Part shown: positions 44,453 to 52,765 of the stretch, piece after piece
Layout of the letters: each line of letters starts with the position of its first letter
Numbering within the stretch: the stretch's first letter is position 1
DNA from: Vibrio owensii CAIM 1854 = LMG 25443
Lineage (GTDB): Bacteria > Pseudomonadota > Gammaproteobacteria > Enterobacterales > Vibrionaceae
Assembly (NCBI RefSeq): GCF_000817815.1
Contig: NZ_JPRD01000028.1
Span: 186,307-250,306, forward strand
Direction: 5' to 3'
Length of the DNA stretch: 64,000 bases
Position numbers and translations under genes: made by a program
The notes under the pieces: generated by a model
The model's input: the letters and a program-made list of their open reading frames with translations, nothing else
What the model was told of the DNA's origin: nothing
Database searches by the model: none

Positions 44453-44495
44453 AAAAAGCCCCGCTAGATTACGGTGTAAAATAGCGGGGCTTTTT
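44453..44495. terminator. Bidirectional terminator between sbcC and the cystatin-like gene
   Basis: AAAAAGCCCCGCTA pairs perfectly with TAGCGGGGCTTTTT (14 bp, 15-nt loop). T-tracts are present on both strands, serving the two convergent genes. Confidence 0.94.
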
Positions 44496-44515
44496 GGTTC
44501 TAAGTCTCGAAGCAT

Positions 44516-44899
44516 TTATTGTTCGCAGAAGCGACCTTCTTTCGGTGACTGCGTAATCGCATACTCACCATCAAGGTTGCGGTAAACAACCGTGTTCCAA
44601 ACTGAGCCGTCATTCAATTCAAACTCTATCGCGTAGTTCACACCACTCACAATTTGTGCATGAACGGACAAGATCTGTTTAAATGAAGAGAGAGTTTCCA
44701 TTTTGTTTAGGACAAAGGCCATTGCCTTTTGAGCGTCTGGGGTAGCATCGAATTCGTTCCACCCACCTGGCATATTTCCTTGTGTACTACATACATCTGC
44801 CGAGGTTGTTGGCTGTGTCGCTTCATCTTGAGTTTTTTTTTGCTGACATCCGACAAGCAAAACCAAGATTGCGCAAGCTGACACTGTTTTTAATTTCAT
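44516..44899 (-). CDS. Cystatin-like lipoprotein (cysteine-protease-inhibitor fold)
   Basis: 127 residues. A lipoprotein signal ends in LLVGC (Cys18); Gln at +2 points to the outer membrane. The mature domain has the hallmarks of family I25 cystatins: an N-terminal PGGW (44-47), a long helix (PDAQKAMAFVLNKM), the inhibitory hairpin QIVSG (82-86, consensus QxVxG), and a later Trp in SVWNTVVY. A disulfide between Cys37 and the Cys near the C-terminus is possible. It may inhibit cysteine proteases at the cell surface or only share the fold. It is a single gene divergent from the chitinase. Confidence 0.75.
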   Translation of the reverse strand: MKLKTVSACAILVLLVGCQQKKTQDEATQPTTSADVCSTQGNMPGGWNEFDATPDAQKAMAFVLNKMETLSSFKQILSVHAQIVSGVNYAIEFELNDGSVWNTVVYRNLDGEYAITQSPKEGRFCEQ

Positions 44900-45274
44900 A
44901 AAAATAACCTCTATTTATGTAAGCCCGCATTATATAAGTTGGCATTCCAGCCCAATGTCTACGTTGTGCAAACTTTTTATATGAACAGGGTTAAATCCTG
45001 ATTAAATCGTTGCGAGTGACCTCCAAAAAATAGATTTTGGTTAACTTTTTGCCTGATTTTGATAGTAAGTCACGCTTGAGAGCGAACGCTAATTTCCTAT
45101 TCATTTCGCGTCGTGAATTAAGATCACAATTATAAAATAGACATGGAAAACATAACTTTGCACGTGTATCTGTTTTCTCAATACGGCCATATAATCCAAT
45201 CAAAATTCATTAGGCACCAATAGAAAGTGCTGAATGATTGTTGTGATGAAGTAAAATGGATGAGAGGTAACACG
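44900..45274. other. Intergenic region between cystatin-like gene and chitinase
   Basis: A 375-bp AT-rich divergent promoter region. I see no convincing small gene; a 70-codon minus-strand frame at 44991-45203 lacks a ribosome site and protein-like composition. Promoters for both genes should lie here, but none could be assigned with confidence. Confidence 0.5.
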
Positions 45275-46960
45275 ATGAAGCAAAAAGCGCTATATCTAGC
45301 AGTAGCATTGGGTTTGAGTGGTCTTTCAAACGTGGCATCCGCTAATGAGATGGTGAATCCGGATGGTGGTGTCGTAGTCGGTTATTGGCATAACTGGTGC
45401 GATGGGGCTGGTTACAAGGGCGGTAATGCACCGTGTGTGACATTGGATGAAGTTGATCCTATGTACAATGTGGTTAACGTCTCCTTTATGAAGGTGTTCA
45501 ATACCAGTGAAGGCCGTATTCCAACCTTTAAGCTCGATCCAAATATTGGCCTTTCAGAACAACAATTTATTGATCAAATTGGCGCTCTAAACCAACAAGG
45601 ACGCGCCGTTCTTATTGCGCTTGGTGGTGCAGATGCACACGTTGAGCTGAAAACTGGCGATGAGCAAGCATTCGCACAAGAGATCATTCGTCTGACCGAT
45701 AAATTCGGCTTTGATGGTCTGGATATCGACTTAGAGCAATCTGCGGTAACCGCGTCAGACAATCAAACTGTAATCCCAGCTGCACTTCGCCTTGTAAAAG
45801 AACACTACCAACAGCAGGGTAAAAACTTCCTAATTACGATGGCGCCTGAGTTTCCATACTTAACAGAAGGTGGCAAATACGTTCCTTATATTACTGGATT
45901 AGAAGGGTACTACGATTGGATCAACCCTCAGTTTTACAACCAAGGTGGTGATGGTATTTGGGTTGAAGGTGTGGGTTGGATTGCACAAAACAATGATGCG
46001 CTAAAACAAGAGTTCATTTACTACATTTCGGACTCTCTATCGAACGGTACACGTGGTTTCCACAAAATTCCGCATGACAAATTGGTGTTTGGTATTCCAT
46101 CTAACATTGATGCAGCGGCAACGGGCTTTGTACAAGACCCTCAAGATCTTTACGATGCGTTTGACCAACTTAAAGCGCAAGGGCAGGCACTTCGTGGCGT
46201 AATGACATGGTCGGTGAACTGGGATATGGGCACAGACAAGAATGGTCAGGCGTACGGTGAAAAGTTCGTGAAGGATTACGGTCCGTTTATCCATGGCCAG
46301 ACTCCACCACCGCCGAGTGAAGGCGAACCGATGTTCAGTGGCATCAGTGATGTTCGCGTGCATCACGGTAGTTCATTTGATCCGTATGCAGGTGTTACCG
46401 CGTCTGACAAAGAAGATGGAGACCTAACTAACAGCATTACTGTTGAAGGTTCAGTTGATGTGAACACCGTTGGCACATATGTTTTGGTTTACAGTGTAAA
46501 AGACAGCGACAACAATGAAACTAAGCAAAGCAGAACAGTTGTTGTTTACAGCCTTGTGCCTGAGTTTGAAGGTGTAACGGATACGACCATACAGCTTGGT
46601 GACGCATTTGACCCAATGGCAGGCGTAAAAGCGACGGATGCAGAAGACGGTGATTTGACTGATCAAGTTCGTGTTGAGGGCAGCGTAGATGTTAACGTGC
46701 TAGGTGTCTACGACTTGGTTTACCGAGTAACGGATAGTGCAAATCAGACTACGACAGCTCAACGCTCTGTGATTGTTTCTGATGGCAGCAGTTACCCTCC
46801 CTATGAATCTGGAAAAACCTATGAAGCAGGTGACATTGTCACAGGTTCGGATGGCAACTTGTATCAGTGTAAACCGTGGCCATACACGGGCTGGTGTTCA
46901 AACCCTTCTTATGCACCTGGTGAAACCGTTTACTGGTCAGACGCATGGGATAAGTTGTAA
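45275..46960 (+). CDS. Secreted chitinase, GH18 with two Ig-like domains and chitin-binding module
   Basis: 561 residues from ATG 45275, which follows GAGAGG and starts a clear signal peptide (MKQKALYLAVALGLSGLSN, cleavage around SAN); an upstream frame from 45227 is not signal-like. The GH18 catalytic domain (about 35-340) has the DxxDxDxE motif at 147-154 (DGLDIDLE), with Glu154 as proton donor. Two DUF5011-like Ig domains follow (each with KEDGDLT- or AEDGDLT-type sequence), then a C-terminal CBM5/12 chitin-binding module (YEAGDIVTGSDGNLYQC...W). It degrades chitin outside the cell. It is monocistronic. Confidence 0.95.
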   Translation: MKQKALYLAVALGLSGLSNVASANEMVNPDGGVVVGYWHNWCDGAGYKGGNAPCVTLDEVDPMYNVVNVSFMKVFNTSEGRIPTFKLDPNIGLSEQQFIDQIGALNQQGRAVLIALGGADAHVELKTGDEQAFAQEIIRLTDKFGFDGLDIDLEQSAVTASDNQTVIPAALRLVKEHYQQQGKNFLITMAPEFPYLTEGGKYVPYITGLEGYYDWINPQFYNQGGDGIWVEGVGWIAQNNDALKQEFIYYISDSLSNGTRGFHKIPHDKLVFGIPSNIDAAATGFVQDPQDLYDAFDQLKAQGQALRGVMTWSVNWDMGTDKNGQAYGEKFVKDYGPFIHGQTPPPPSEGEPMFSGISDVRVHHGSSFDPYAGVTASDKEDGDLTNSITVEGSVDVNTVGTYVLVYSVKDSDNNETKQSRTVVVYSLVPEFEGVTDTTIQLGDAFDPMAGVKATDAEDGDLTDQVRVEGSVDVNVLGVYDLVYRVTDSANQTTTAQRSVIVSDGSSYPPYESGKTYEAGDIVTGSDGNLYQCKPWPYTGWCSNPSYAPGETVYWSDAWDKL

Positions 46961-46978
46961 TTAGCTCATGAATTTAGG

Positions 46979-47258
46979 TATACCCAAGTAACCTCGAGGT
47001 GCTAGGTTCAGCGAGATTGACTTGGTTTGTAGACGCGGCGGCGATTTAAAGGTTTAGTGGGTCTAAATCAAGAATCGACAACAAAGTATACAAGCCAAGT
47101 CAACTCGCCCTCAGGGAGCGTATCATTGCCCCGATTACTGCGTCAAACAACTTGGAAAGAGCTTGCTATTCCGCTTCGTTGTTTTCCTTGCTTACTTTAG
47201 GTAAACAGGGAATCAATGACAACGCTCTGAATCAGCACCTTGAAGTCACTTGGGTATA
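46979..47258. repeat. MITE-like palindromic intergenic repeat
   Basis: 280 bp bounded by imperfect terminal inverted repeats: TATACCCAAGTAACCTCGAG at the left against the complement of the right end TATACCCAAGTGACTTCAAG, both continuing AGGTGCT. A second, inner inverted pair exists (GCGAGATTGACTTGGTTTGTA-like at 47011-47031 against 47088-47108). Within the right arm, GAGCGTATCATTG is mirrored near 47214-47228. No ORF is present. It fits a non-autonomous, highly structured dispersed element; I recall very similar sequences recurring in Vibrio genomes. It lies between the chitinase stop and that gene's terminator. Confidence 0.72.
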
Positions 47259-47260
47259 GA

Positions 47261-47283
47261 CCTCCTTCACTGGAGGCTTTTTT
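47261..47283 (+). terminator. Intrinsic terminator downstream of the repeat
   Basis: CCTCC-TTCACT-GGAGG followed by CTTTTTT. It probably ends transcription of the chitinase gene and the intervening repeat. Confidence 0.8.
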
Positions 47284-47428
47284 ATGCGCGTAACTTCACA
47301 TCTTATTGAACCTACACTAGAACTTTAAAACGTAATCATTAGTATCCCGCCTCCGCATTTTCCACACTTACCTATAGTTGGAATGCGTCGCTCTTTGTCA
47401 ATTTGGTACGGTCACCTAGGAGGATTTA

Positions 47429-47971
47429 ATGAAAAGGATCAATGTAGTAGGCAGCAGCGGAAGCGGTAAATCGACGTTTTCAAAGCAGCTCGCAATGAAA
47501 TTAGGTGTCACGTACATAGAAATGGACAGGTTGTTCTGGCTTCCCGATTGGAAAGAACTCGATGATGAGACGTTCTTCGATAAAGTCGTGGACGTAACTC
47601 AACAAGAGGCTTGGGTACTCGACGGGAACTACAGCAGAACACAACCGTACAAATGGCAAAGGGTCGATACCATCATCTGGCTCGACTATTCACGATCTAT
47701 CACCACCTATCGCTCCGTCACTCGTGCTATCAAAAGGGCATGGACTCAAGAAGAGTTTTGGGAAGGAACTGGCAATAGAGAGAGTTTTAGAAAAGCGTTT
47801 TTGAGTAAGGATTCGATTATTTGGTGGTCGGTTAAGAACTACCAAAAGAATCGAAAGCGTTATCTAAAACTGAAAGAGGACTTAAAAGGTTCGCCTATCG
47901 AGTTCATCCACATCACTTCGCCAAAAATGGCACAAGATTTTCTTGGTTCTCAAGATTTTATAAATAGATAA
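47429..47971 (+). CDS. P-loop kinase-like protein (FlaR/adenylate-kinase-related)
   Basis: 180 residues. Walker A GSSGSGKS at 8-15 comes in the first strand, followed by YIEMDRLFWLPDWKE, WVLDGNYSRTQP and TIIWLDYSRS. This pattern is typical of the group often annotated as DNA topology modulation protein FlaR or adenylate-kinase-like NTPases. A small-molecule phosphotransfer is likely, but its substrate is unknown. It has a strong AGGAGG ribosome site at 6 nt. The gene appears monocistronic. Confidence 0.82.
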   Translation: MKRINVVGSSGSGKSTFSKQLAMKLGVTYIEMDRLFWLPDWKELDDETFFDKVVDVTQQEAWVLDGNYSRTQPYKWQRVDTIIWLDYSRSITTYRSVTRAIKRAWTQEEFWEGTGNRESFRKAFLSKDSIIWWSVKNYQKNRKRYLKLKEDLKGSPIEFIHITSPKMAQDFLGSQDFINR

Positions 47972-48044
47972 GTAACTTATTTAAGTGACTTTTTGGCAAC
48001 GGCTCGCAGCTGTGTAAATCCTGACATTCCGCCTCCGCTAGATG

Positions 48045-48084
48045 ATGAATACTAACCACGTTCCTGTCGTATTCATTGTGGAGG
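48045..48084 (+). promoter_or_regulatory. 5'-leader hairpin next to the ribosome site of a small membrane protein gene
   Basis: ATGAATAC (48045-48052) is perfectly mirrored by GTATTCAT (48069-48076), 16-nt loop, ending 3 nt before the GGAGG ribosome site (48080-48084). It could be an mRNA structure affecting translation or a protein-binding operator. Confidence 0.4.
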
Positions 48085-48088
48085 TATT

Positions 48089-48334
48089 ATGATCGGTTAC
48101 GAGGAAATGGCGATATCCGGCTACTTAGGTTGGTTACTCGCTGTTTTGTTGGTTTACCCCTTTGCCTATGTTGGTATTCATATCGGAGTATTTGATATCA
48201 AAGTCCGTACCAAAGTCAGCCGTTATTTCAATCGCTTTATATTAGCTTTGATTGCATTTTTACTGATTATGCATATGCAAACTGAAGTGGTTTACGGCAA
48301 GTACTTTCTTGGTCTTTGGGAAGCACAACAGTAA
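48089..48334 (+). CDS. Small inner-membrane protein of unknown function
   Basis: 81 residues with two hydrophobic helices, about 10-33 (YLGWLLAVLLVYPFAYVGIHIG) and 47-63 (FNRFILALIAFLLIMHM), joined by a basic loop (IKVRTKVSRYF). By the positive-inside rule both termini would be periplasmic. The ribosome site GGAGG is very good. I do not recognise a family; the neighbours (P-loop kinase upstream, racemase-like gene downstream, each with its own leader) give no functional hint. Confidence 0.7.
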   Translation: MIGYEEMAISGYLGWLLAVLLVYPFAYVGIHIGVFDIKVRTKVSRYFNRFILALIAFLLIMHMQTEVVYGKYFLGLWEAQQ

Positions 48335-48404
48335 CTCTGATCGCATTAATTCCCATCGCCTTGTGCTAAGTTGTCGAAATTGAACTAAAAATCGACAACT
48401 TAGC

Positions 48405-49058
48405 ATGAAGCCATACGACCTTTATTTTCTTCATACTTCACCCGTACACATTCCACCTTTCTCCAAACTGATGACAGAGCTCGCTCCTGATTTAAAAGTC
48501 GCACACTTTGCCGATGCTGACTTGTTGGAGCGTTTGGTTGCTGGAGAGGACGAATCTAAGGTGGAGCAATCCGTACAAGGCAAAGTACGAGAGCTTTCTG
48601 AACAAGCAAACTTGGTGGTTTGTACTTGCTCCTCAATTGGTCGCTTTGCTGAGTCGATTACAGAGCAAGGAATCAATGTTCAGCGTATCGACCGAGCGAT
48701 GGGTGACCAAGCTGTCACTCATGAGCGAGTGTTGTTACTCGCGGCGTTATCGACAACCATTGAACCCAGCTTGGCGTTACTTGAGACAAGTGAGGGCAAT
48801 TGTATCCGTCAGTTAGATACGTTTGTGGTTGAAGGTGCTTGGGAACGCTTTCTCGACCAAGATAACCAAGGTTATTACGACAAGATCAAAGCGGTAATAG
48901 AGCAAAAGGCTCGTGATTATGACGTAATCGTATTGGCACAAGCTTCTATGTCAGGTGCCGCATCATTAGTTGATGTCGACATTCCAGTATTAAGCAGCCC
49001 ACGTTTAGGCGTAAAAAGGGCAATTGAAACCTTAAGGACATTCCATGCAAATAACTAG
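48405..49058 (+). CDS. Asp/Glu racemase-superfamily protein, single-cysteine-motif type
   Basis: 217 residues. LVVCTCSSIGRFA (Cys73, Cys75) corresponds to the first catalytic-Cys region of the aspartate/glutamate racemase superfamily. The second lobe has VIVLAQASMSGAASL, where the second Cys is replaced by Ala-Ser. SSPRLGVKRAIETL ends the fold. Two-cysteine racemases need both residues; a one-cysteine form suggests a decarboxylase- or isomerase-like reaction, or loss of activity. The downstream gene overlaps its end by 14 bp. Substrate unknown. Confidence 0.78.
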   Translation: MKPYDLYFLHTSPVHIPPFSKLMTELAPDLKVAHFADADLLERLVAGEDESKVEQSVQGKVRELSEQANLVVCTCSSIGRFAESITEQGINVQRIDRAMGDQAVTHERVLLLAALSTTIEPSLALLETSEGNCIRQLDTFVVEGAWERFLDQDNQGYYDKIKAVIEQKARDYDVIVLAQASMSGAASLVDVDIPVLSSPRLGVKRAIETLRTFHANN

Positions 49059-49473
49059 TTGGATTCAGCTTTGCTTACGCGAGCTTGAAGGCGCGCCCAT
49101 AAAAGAACATTCCGATATCGAAGCGTCTTTTGCGGAGTCTGAACGTTTCTCAAAATGGAAGGCAAGCAAAAGAGAAATACGCCTCGAAGAAATCAGTGAT
49201 CGTTGCTGGGTCAAGAGCTGCACGGGTGGCTACATCACAGAGGTGCACTTACATGCAGATGGTTCACTTGATGAATACACCTTGTTTGGACGCCTTCACA
49301 CCAAAGGGCATTGGGAGCTAGAGGCTGGCGTACTTCATATCACTATCTACAAAGGTGAAAACACTTATGAACTTTCTGTTGTGGGAAACCGTGAACCTTC
49401 CATCCACTCTGCGATTGAATACAAAAATGGAGAAGTGCACTCCTATCTAAAACTGACTCCAATTTCTCAATAG
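49045..49473 (+). CDS. Uncharacterised protein (142 aa)
   Basis: 142 residues, no recognised family. The first third is helical and charged (FAESERFSKWKASKREIRLEE). The rest is beta-rich with alternating hydrophobics (YITEVHLHADGSLDEYTLFGR, HWELEAGVLHITIYKGENTYEL), suggesting a small lipocalin-like or beta-sandwich fold. There is no signal peptide. The 14-bp overlap with the racemase-like gene and the 27-bp gap to the histidine phosphatase gene indicate one operon. Confidence 0.72.
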   Translation: MQITSWIQLCLRELEGAPIKEHSDIEASFAESERFSKWKASKREIRLEEISDRCWVKSCTGGYITEVHLHADGSLDEYTLFGRLHTKGHWELEAGVLHITIYKGENTYELSVVGNREPSIHSAIEYKNGEVHSYLKLTPISQ

Positions 49474-49500
49474 CAATTTAACAAGGACGAGCACCACAAT

Positions 49501-50028
49501 ATGGACATTGTATTTGTAAGGCATGGTGTGCCGGATTTTACGTTAGCAGATGAGCGGCAGATGACCCAACTTGAGAAGGATTATGCGCCGCTTTGCCGAG
49601 AGCACTTGCCCGTGCTGCAAGAAAAACTCAATCATCCAGTCTTCAATGATGCTGAAGTCATCATCAGCTCTCCTTATACAAGAGCCCTTCAAACTGCGGA
49701 AATTCTCAATCGTCATCGCGGTTTGCCTCTGTTTGTTGAGCATGACTTGAGAGAGTGGCGTGCTGACAAAGAAGGCGGCTACATTACATTGAATGAAAGA
49801 GACCGACGCTGGCTCGAATACCGAGAGCTGTTAAAAGCGGGTATTCCAATGACCGATAATCGCTACGAACATGTTGATGAGCTAAAAGCACGGGCTGAGT
49901 TGGTGCTGGATCGTTACCGCCAATATCGAAAGGTTGTTGTCGTGAGCCACTTTAATGTGTTTGAAGCACTACAAGGTTTCCAAGACGTAGGACTGTCCTG
50001 TGGAGAATTTCGATACATTAATTTCTGA
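49501..50028 (+). CDS. Histidine phosphatase (phosphoglycerate-mutase-like) family protein
   Basis: 175 residues with the catalytic start IVFVRHGVPD (His of RHG becomes phosphorylated), SSPYTRALQTAEIL, the acid/base region LREWRADKEGG and the second histidine in VVVVSHFNVFEAL. This small branch includes phosphohistidine and sugar- or nucleotide-phosphate phosphatases; the substrate here is unclear. It is third in the racemase-like operon, with ACAAGGACG as ribosome site. Confidence 0.87.
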   Translation: MDIVFVRHGVPDFTLADERQMTQLEKDYAPLCREHLPVLQEKLNHPVFNDAEVIISSPYTRALQTAEILNRHRGLPLFVEHDLREWRADKEGGYITLNERDRRWLEYRELLKAGIPMTDNRYEHVDELKARAELVLDRYRQYRKVVVVSHFNVFEALQGFQDVGLSCGEFRYINF

Positions 50029-50084
50029 TCGAATTTTTATCTTCTATAGTAAAATCAGTCACTAACTTAATTTCAGGTTGCTGT

Positions 50085-50606
50085 ATGAAATCTCTTAAAA
50101 CACTTTTACTTTTGTCTCTTGCAACGTTGTTTGGCTGTACGTCTAAACCGAACGGCGTGGAGCCGGTCAACAACTTTGAACTTCAACCATATCTAGGCAA
50201 GTGGTATGAAATTGCCCGTCTTGATCACTCTTTTGAGCGCGGTTTATCGAATGTGACGGCTGAATACGAGCTCCGTGAGGATGGTGGCGTAACGGTTATC
50301 AATCGAGGCTATTCAGAAGAAGATAAAGAATGGACGCAAGCTGACGGCAAAGCGTATTTCGTTGATGGTGTAAACACAGGGCATTTAAAAGTGTCTTTCT
50401 TCGGTCCGTTTTATTCGTCTTACATCGTATTTGAGCTAGGTGAGAACTACGACTACGCGTTTATCTCTGGTTTCAATCACGACTACCTATGGCTACTGTC
50501 ACGCACACCGACTGTCGATAAAGCAACGGTCGAGCGCTTCAAACAAGTAGCAAAAGAGAAAGGCTTTGCGTTGGACGAGCTAATTCTCGTAGACCAAACC
50601 AAATAA
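50085..50606 (+). CDS. blc: Outer-membrane lipocalin lipoprotein Blc
   Basis: 173 residues. A lipoprotein signal ends in LFGC (Cys18; Thr at +2). The lipocalin signature GKWYEIARLDHSFERG is followed by VTAEYEL, LKVSFFGPFYSSYIVFEL and YLWLLSRTP, all as in E. coli Blc. It binds lysophospholipids or fatty acids at the outer membrane, often under envelope stress. It has its own short upstream region with TTGCTGT and a likely sigma-70 -10 (TATAGT at about 50046). Confidence 0.95.
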   Translation: MKSLKTLLLLSLATLFGCTSKPNGVEPVNNFELQPYLGKWYEIARLDHSFERGLSNVTAEYELREDGGVTVINRGYSEEDKEWTQADGKAYFVDGVNTGHLKVSFFGPFYSSYIVFELGENYDYAFISGFNHDYLWLLSRTPTVDKATVERFKQVAKEKGFALDELILVDQTK

Positions 50607-50623
50607 CACGCGAAATGATCGAC

Positions 50624-51454
50624 TTATAACAACGATCTGTGCTTCATAAAATTCAGTGGTGTCTGTCCGGTTTGTTTCTTAAAGAACGCAATAAATGCGC
50701 TATCTGATGAGAACTCCAAACAATGGGCAACATCACTGACTTGTCTTTCTTCACATAAGAGCTCAATAGCCTTGAGTAGCCGCCATTGTTGACGCCAATC
50801 TTGATAAGACATGCCAGTCTCAACCTTAAATAGGCGCGTGATGGTTTTGCTGCTCGCGCCAACGGTTTGTGACAGTTGGTTTAACTCTGGTGCTATAAAA
50901 TCACTCTTGGTCATTGCCTTACGAAACCCTGTTAAACGTCGATCAGAAGGCAAGGGTAAAGAGAATTCAAACTGCTTCGCTTGGTAAAACTCTTCCCAAA
51001 ACAAAGTGCTCGTCGCTTGGGTTTTCGTTTCTTCAATATCCCATTCCCACAATGCCATTTTGTCGATAAGTGCTTTTAAAAGATCATTCACCTCAATCAT
51101 CACGATATTTTTCGGGCAGCTGTATTTGCTGCAATCGAAATAGAGTGAACGGTAAGCTACAACGTTGGTCATGACAGCTCTGTGAGAAGTATGCGGCGGA
51201 ATCCACACCGCTTTGGTTGGTGGTAAGGTGCAAATAGAGTTATCGAGTGCGAACGTCATGCAGCCTTGTGGCGCATAAAGCAATTGTCCTTTCTTGTGTT
51301 CGTGCATACCGGAATCATGTTTGCCGACATCCGCTGCGATACCAACTACACTCGCGGCAATTGCGTCCGCATCAAATCGAGTATTGTCTTCAATAATTGC
51401 CATTTGTCCGAATCTTGATGTTTTTGGTTTTAATGTTGTTAATGGGTAAAGCAT
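50624..51454 (-). CDS. AraC-family transcriptional regulator
   Basis: 276 residues from ATG 51454 (GAAGG 4 nt upstream); a GTG at 51496 and an ATG at 51403 are alternatives. The N-terminal cupin-like domain contains HEHKKGQLLYAPQG and AVWIPPHTSHRA, a metal- or ligand-binding pattern seen in the NimR/YdeO-like group. The C-terminal 100 residues hold two helix-turn-helix motifs with the AraC signature DVAHCLEFSSDSAFIAFFKK. It is divergent from an MFS exporter with 77 bp between the starts, so it most likely regulates that exporter in response to a small molecule. Confidence 0.91.
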   Translation of the reverse strand: MLYPLTTLKPKTSRFGQMAIIEDNTRFDADAIAASVVGIAADVGKHDSGMHEHKKGQLLYAPQGCMTFALDNSICTLPPTKAVWIPPHTSHRAVMTNVVAYRSLYFDCSKYSCPKNIVMIEVNDLLKALIDKMALWEWDIEETKTQATSTLFWEEFYQAKQFEFSLPLPSDRRLTGFRKAMTKSDFIAPELNQLSQTVGASSKTITRLFKVETGMSYQDWRQQWRLLKAIELLCEERQVSDVAHCLEFSSDSAFIAFFKKQTGQTPLNFMKHRSLL

Positions 51455-51531
51455 AACGCCTTCTATACTGCACGCCAAGTTAAGTTCGTTACCCACTTAA
51501 ACATCTGTAGGAGTGGGACAGAGAGGTAAAA

Positions 51532-52653
51532 ATGAAAACGAAACCTTCTATTGGATTGATGGTGGTGATGCTGATGTTTCCGCAAATTGTGGAGACCATT
51601 TACAGCCCAGCACTTGGCAACATTGCTCAGTCATTTGCTGTAACGTATTCGCAAGCGGCGCAAACCCTATCTATCTATTTTTCTGCATTTGCTATTGGCG
51701 TGGTGGTTTGGGGAATCTTGGCAGATAAGTGGGGCAGACGCCCGACCATGCTGGCAGGGTTGCTTGTTTACGGCGTATCTGCTTTGGTCGCTATGCAAAC
51801 AGAAAGCTTTGATGTGATGATGATGGCTCGCGCGTTCAGTGCTTTTGGTATTGCGGTTGGGTCGGTCGTGACACAAACCATGCTAAGAGACAGCTTTTCA
51901 GGTGATGAGCTAAGCAAAGTATTTAGCGTTATGGGCATGGGTATTTCCATTAGCCCAGTGATTGGCATGTTACTCGGTGGTCAGTTAACAGCACTCGGTG
52001 GCTATCAGGTTGTGTTTTTTACGTTGTTTATTTTGGCGCTTGTGTTGCTGTGCTACAACGCGGTTAATCTACCTGAAACACAAACTCAAAAGCAGCCGCT
52101 AAACATAGGTTCATTACTTGGACGAATGTTGAAAGATGCTCAAATCTGGCAATCTGCGTTGTTGGTTGCGCTCTACAACATTGCTTTATTCGCATACTAC
52201 CAATTGGGCGCATTCACTTTTGAGCAGCTCGGACTAAGTTCTGAGCAGTTCGGATACAGCGGTGTGATATTGGGCGTTGGTACCTTAATCGGCAGTTTGA
52301 TGAACAAGTCATTGCTAGCAAAAGGTCGCTCACAAACGCATCTACTTTGGATTGCATCAACACTGTTGATTATTGGTGGCTTTGGTGTGTTTCTGCTTCA
52401 AGACTCGATTTGGTTCTTGGCGCCAATGTTATTCATTGTGATGGCATTTGGTATCGCCATTCCAAATGTACTGAGTACCGCATTAGTTGATTACAAGCAA
52501 CAAGCGGGCAGTGCAGGGGCATTGCTAGGATTAATGTACTACTTGATGATTGGTTCAGGTCTAGGCTTAGCTGGAATGATTCAAAACCTTGGATTTGTTC
52601 TTATGTCGTGTGCAGCTTTGGTTTTATTAGTGACATTGTCACGCAAAGTTTAG
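51532..52653 (+). CDS. MFS multidrug/metabolite exporter (Bcr/CflA-like)
   Basis: 373 residues, mostly hydrophobic with about 12 predicted helices. The MFS motif A appears as ILADKWGRRPTML between helices 2 and 3, and motif C-like GMGISISPVIGMLLGG in helix 5 marks a drug/H+ antiporter. The Bcr/CflA group exports antibiotics, sulfonamides or amino acids such as cysteine; the substrate is unknown here. A ribosome site (AGAGAGG) precedes ATG 51532. It is slightly shorter than typical (about 390-400). Paired with the divergent AraC gene. Confidence 0.9.
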   Translation: MKTKPSIGLMVVMLMFPQIVETIYSPALGNIAQSFAVTYSQAAQTLSIYFSAFAIGVVVWGILADKWGRRPTMLAGLLVYGVSALVAMQTESFDVMMMARAFSAFGIAVGSVVTQTMLRDSFSGDELSKVFSVMGMGISISPVIGMLLGGQLTALGGYQVVFFTLFILALVLLCYNAVNLPETQTQKQPLNIGSLLGRMLKDAQIWQSALLVALYNIALFAYYQLGAFTFEQLGLSSEQFGYSGVILGVGTLIGSLMNKSLLAKGRSQTHLLWIASTLLIIGGFGVFLLQDSIWFLAPMLFIVMAFGIAIPNVLSTALVDYKQQAGSAGALLGLMYYLMIGSGLGLAGMIQNLGFVLMSCAALVLLVTLSRKV

Positions 52654-52682
52654 CTGAAGCATGTCGAAGAGAGCAACAAAGA

Positions 52683-52709
52683 AAAGCCCTGCAAGTTATG
52701 CAGGGCTTT
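52683..52709. terminator. Terminator between MFS exporter and aspartoacylase-like gene
   Basis: AAAGCCCTGCA pairs with TGCAGGGCTTT (11 bp, 5-nt loop), serving two convergent genes. The T-runs are short. Confidence 0.85.
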
Positions 52710-52765
52710 ATGTTATTGGTTTGAGTCTAACAGTTTGAATTTGTGAACTGTTAAATTCAAAGGTA

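Noticed and set aside
44991..45203. A 70-codon minus-strand frame upstream of the chitinase gene
   Set aside because: No ribosome site, odd amino-acid composition, and it lies in a promoter-like AT-rich gap.
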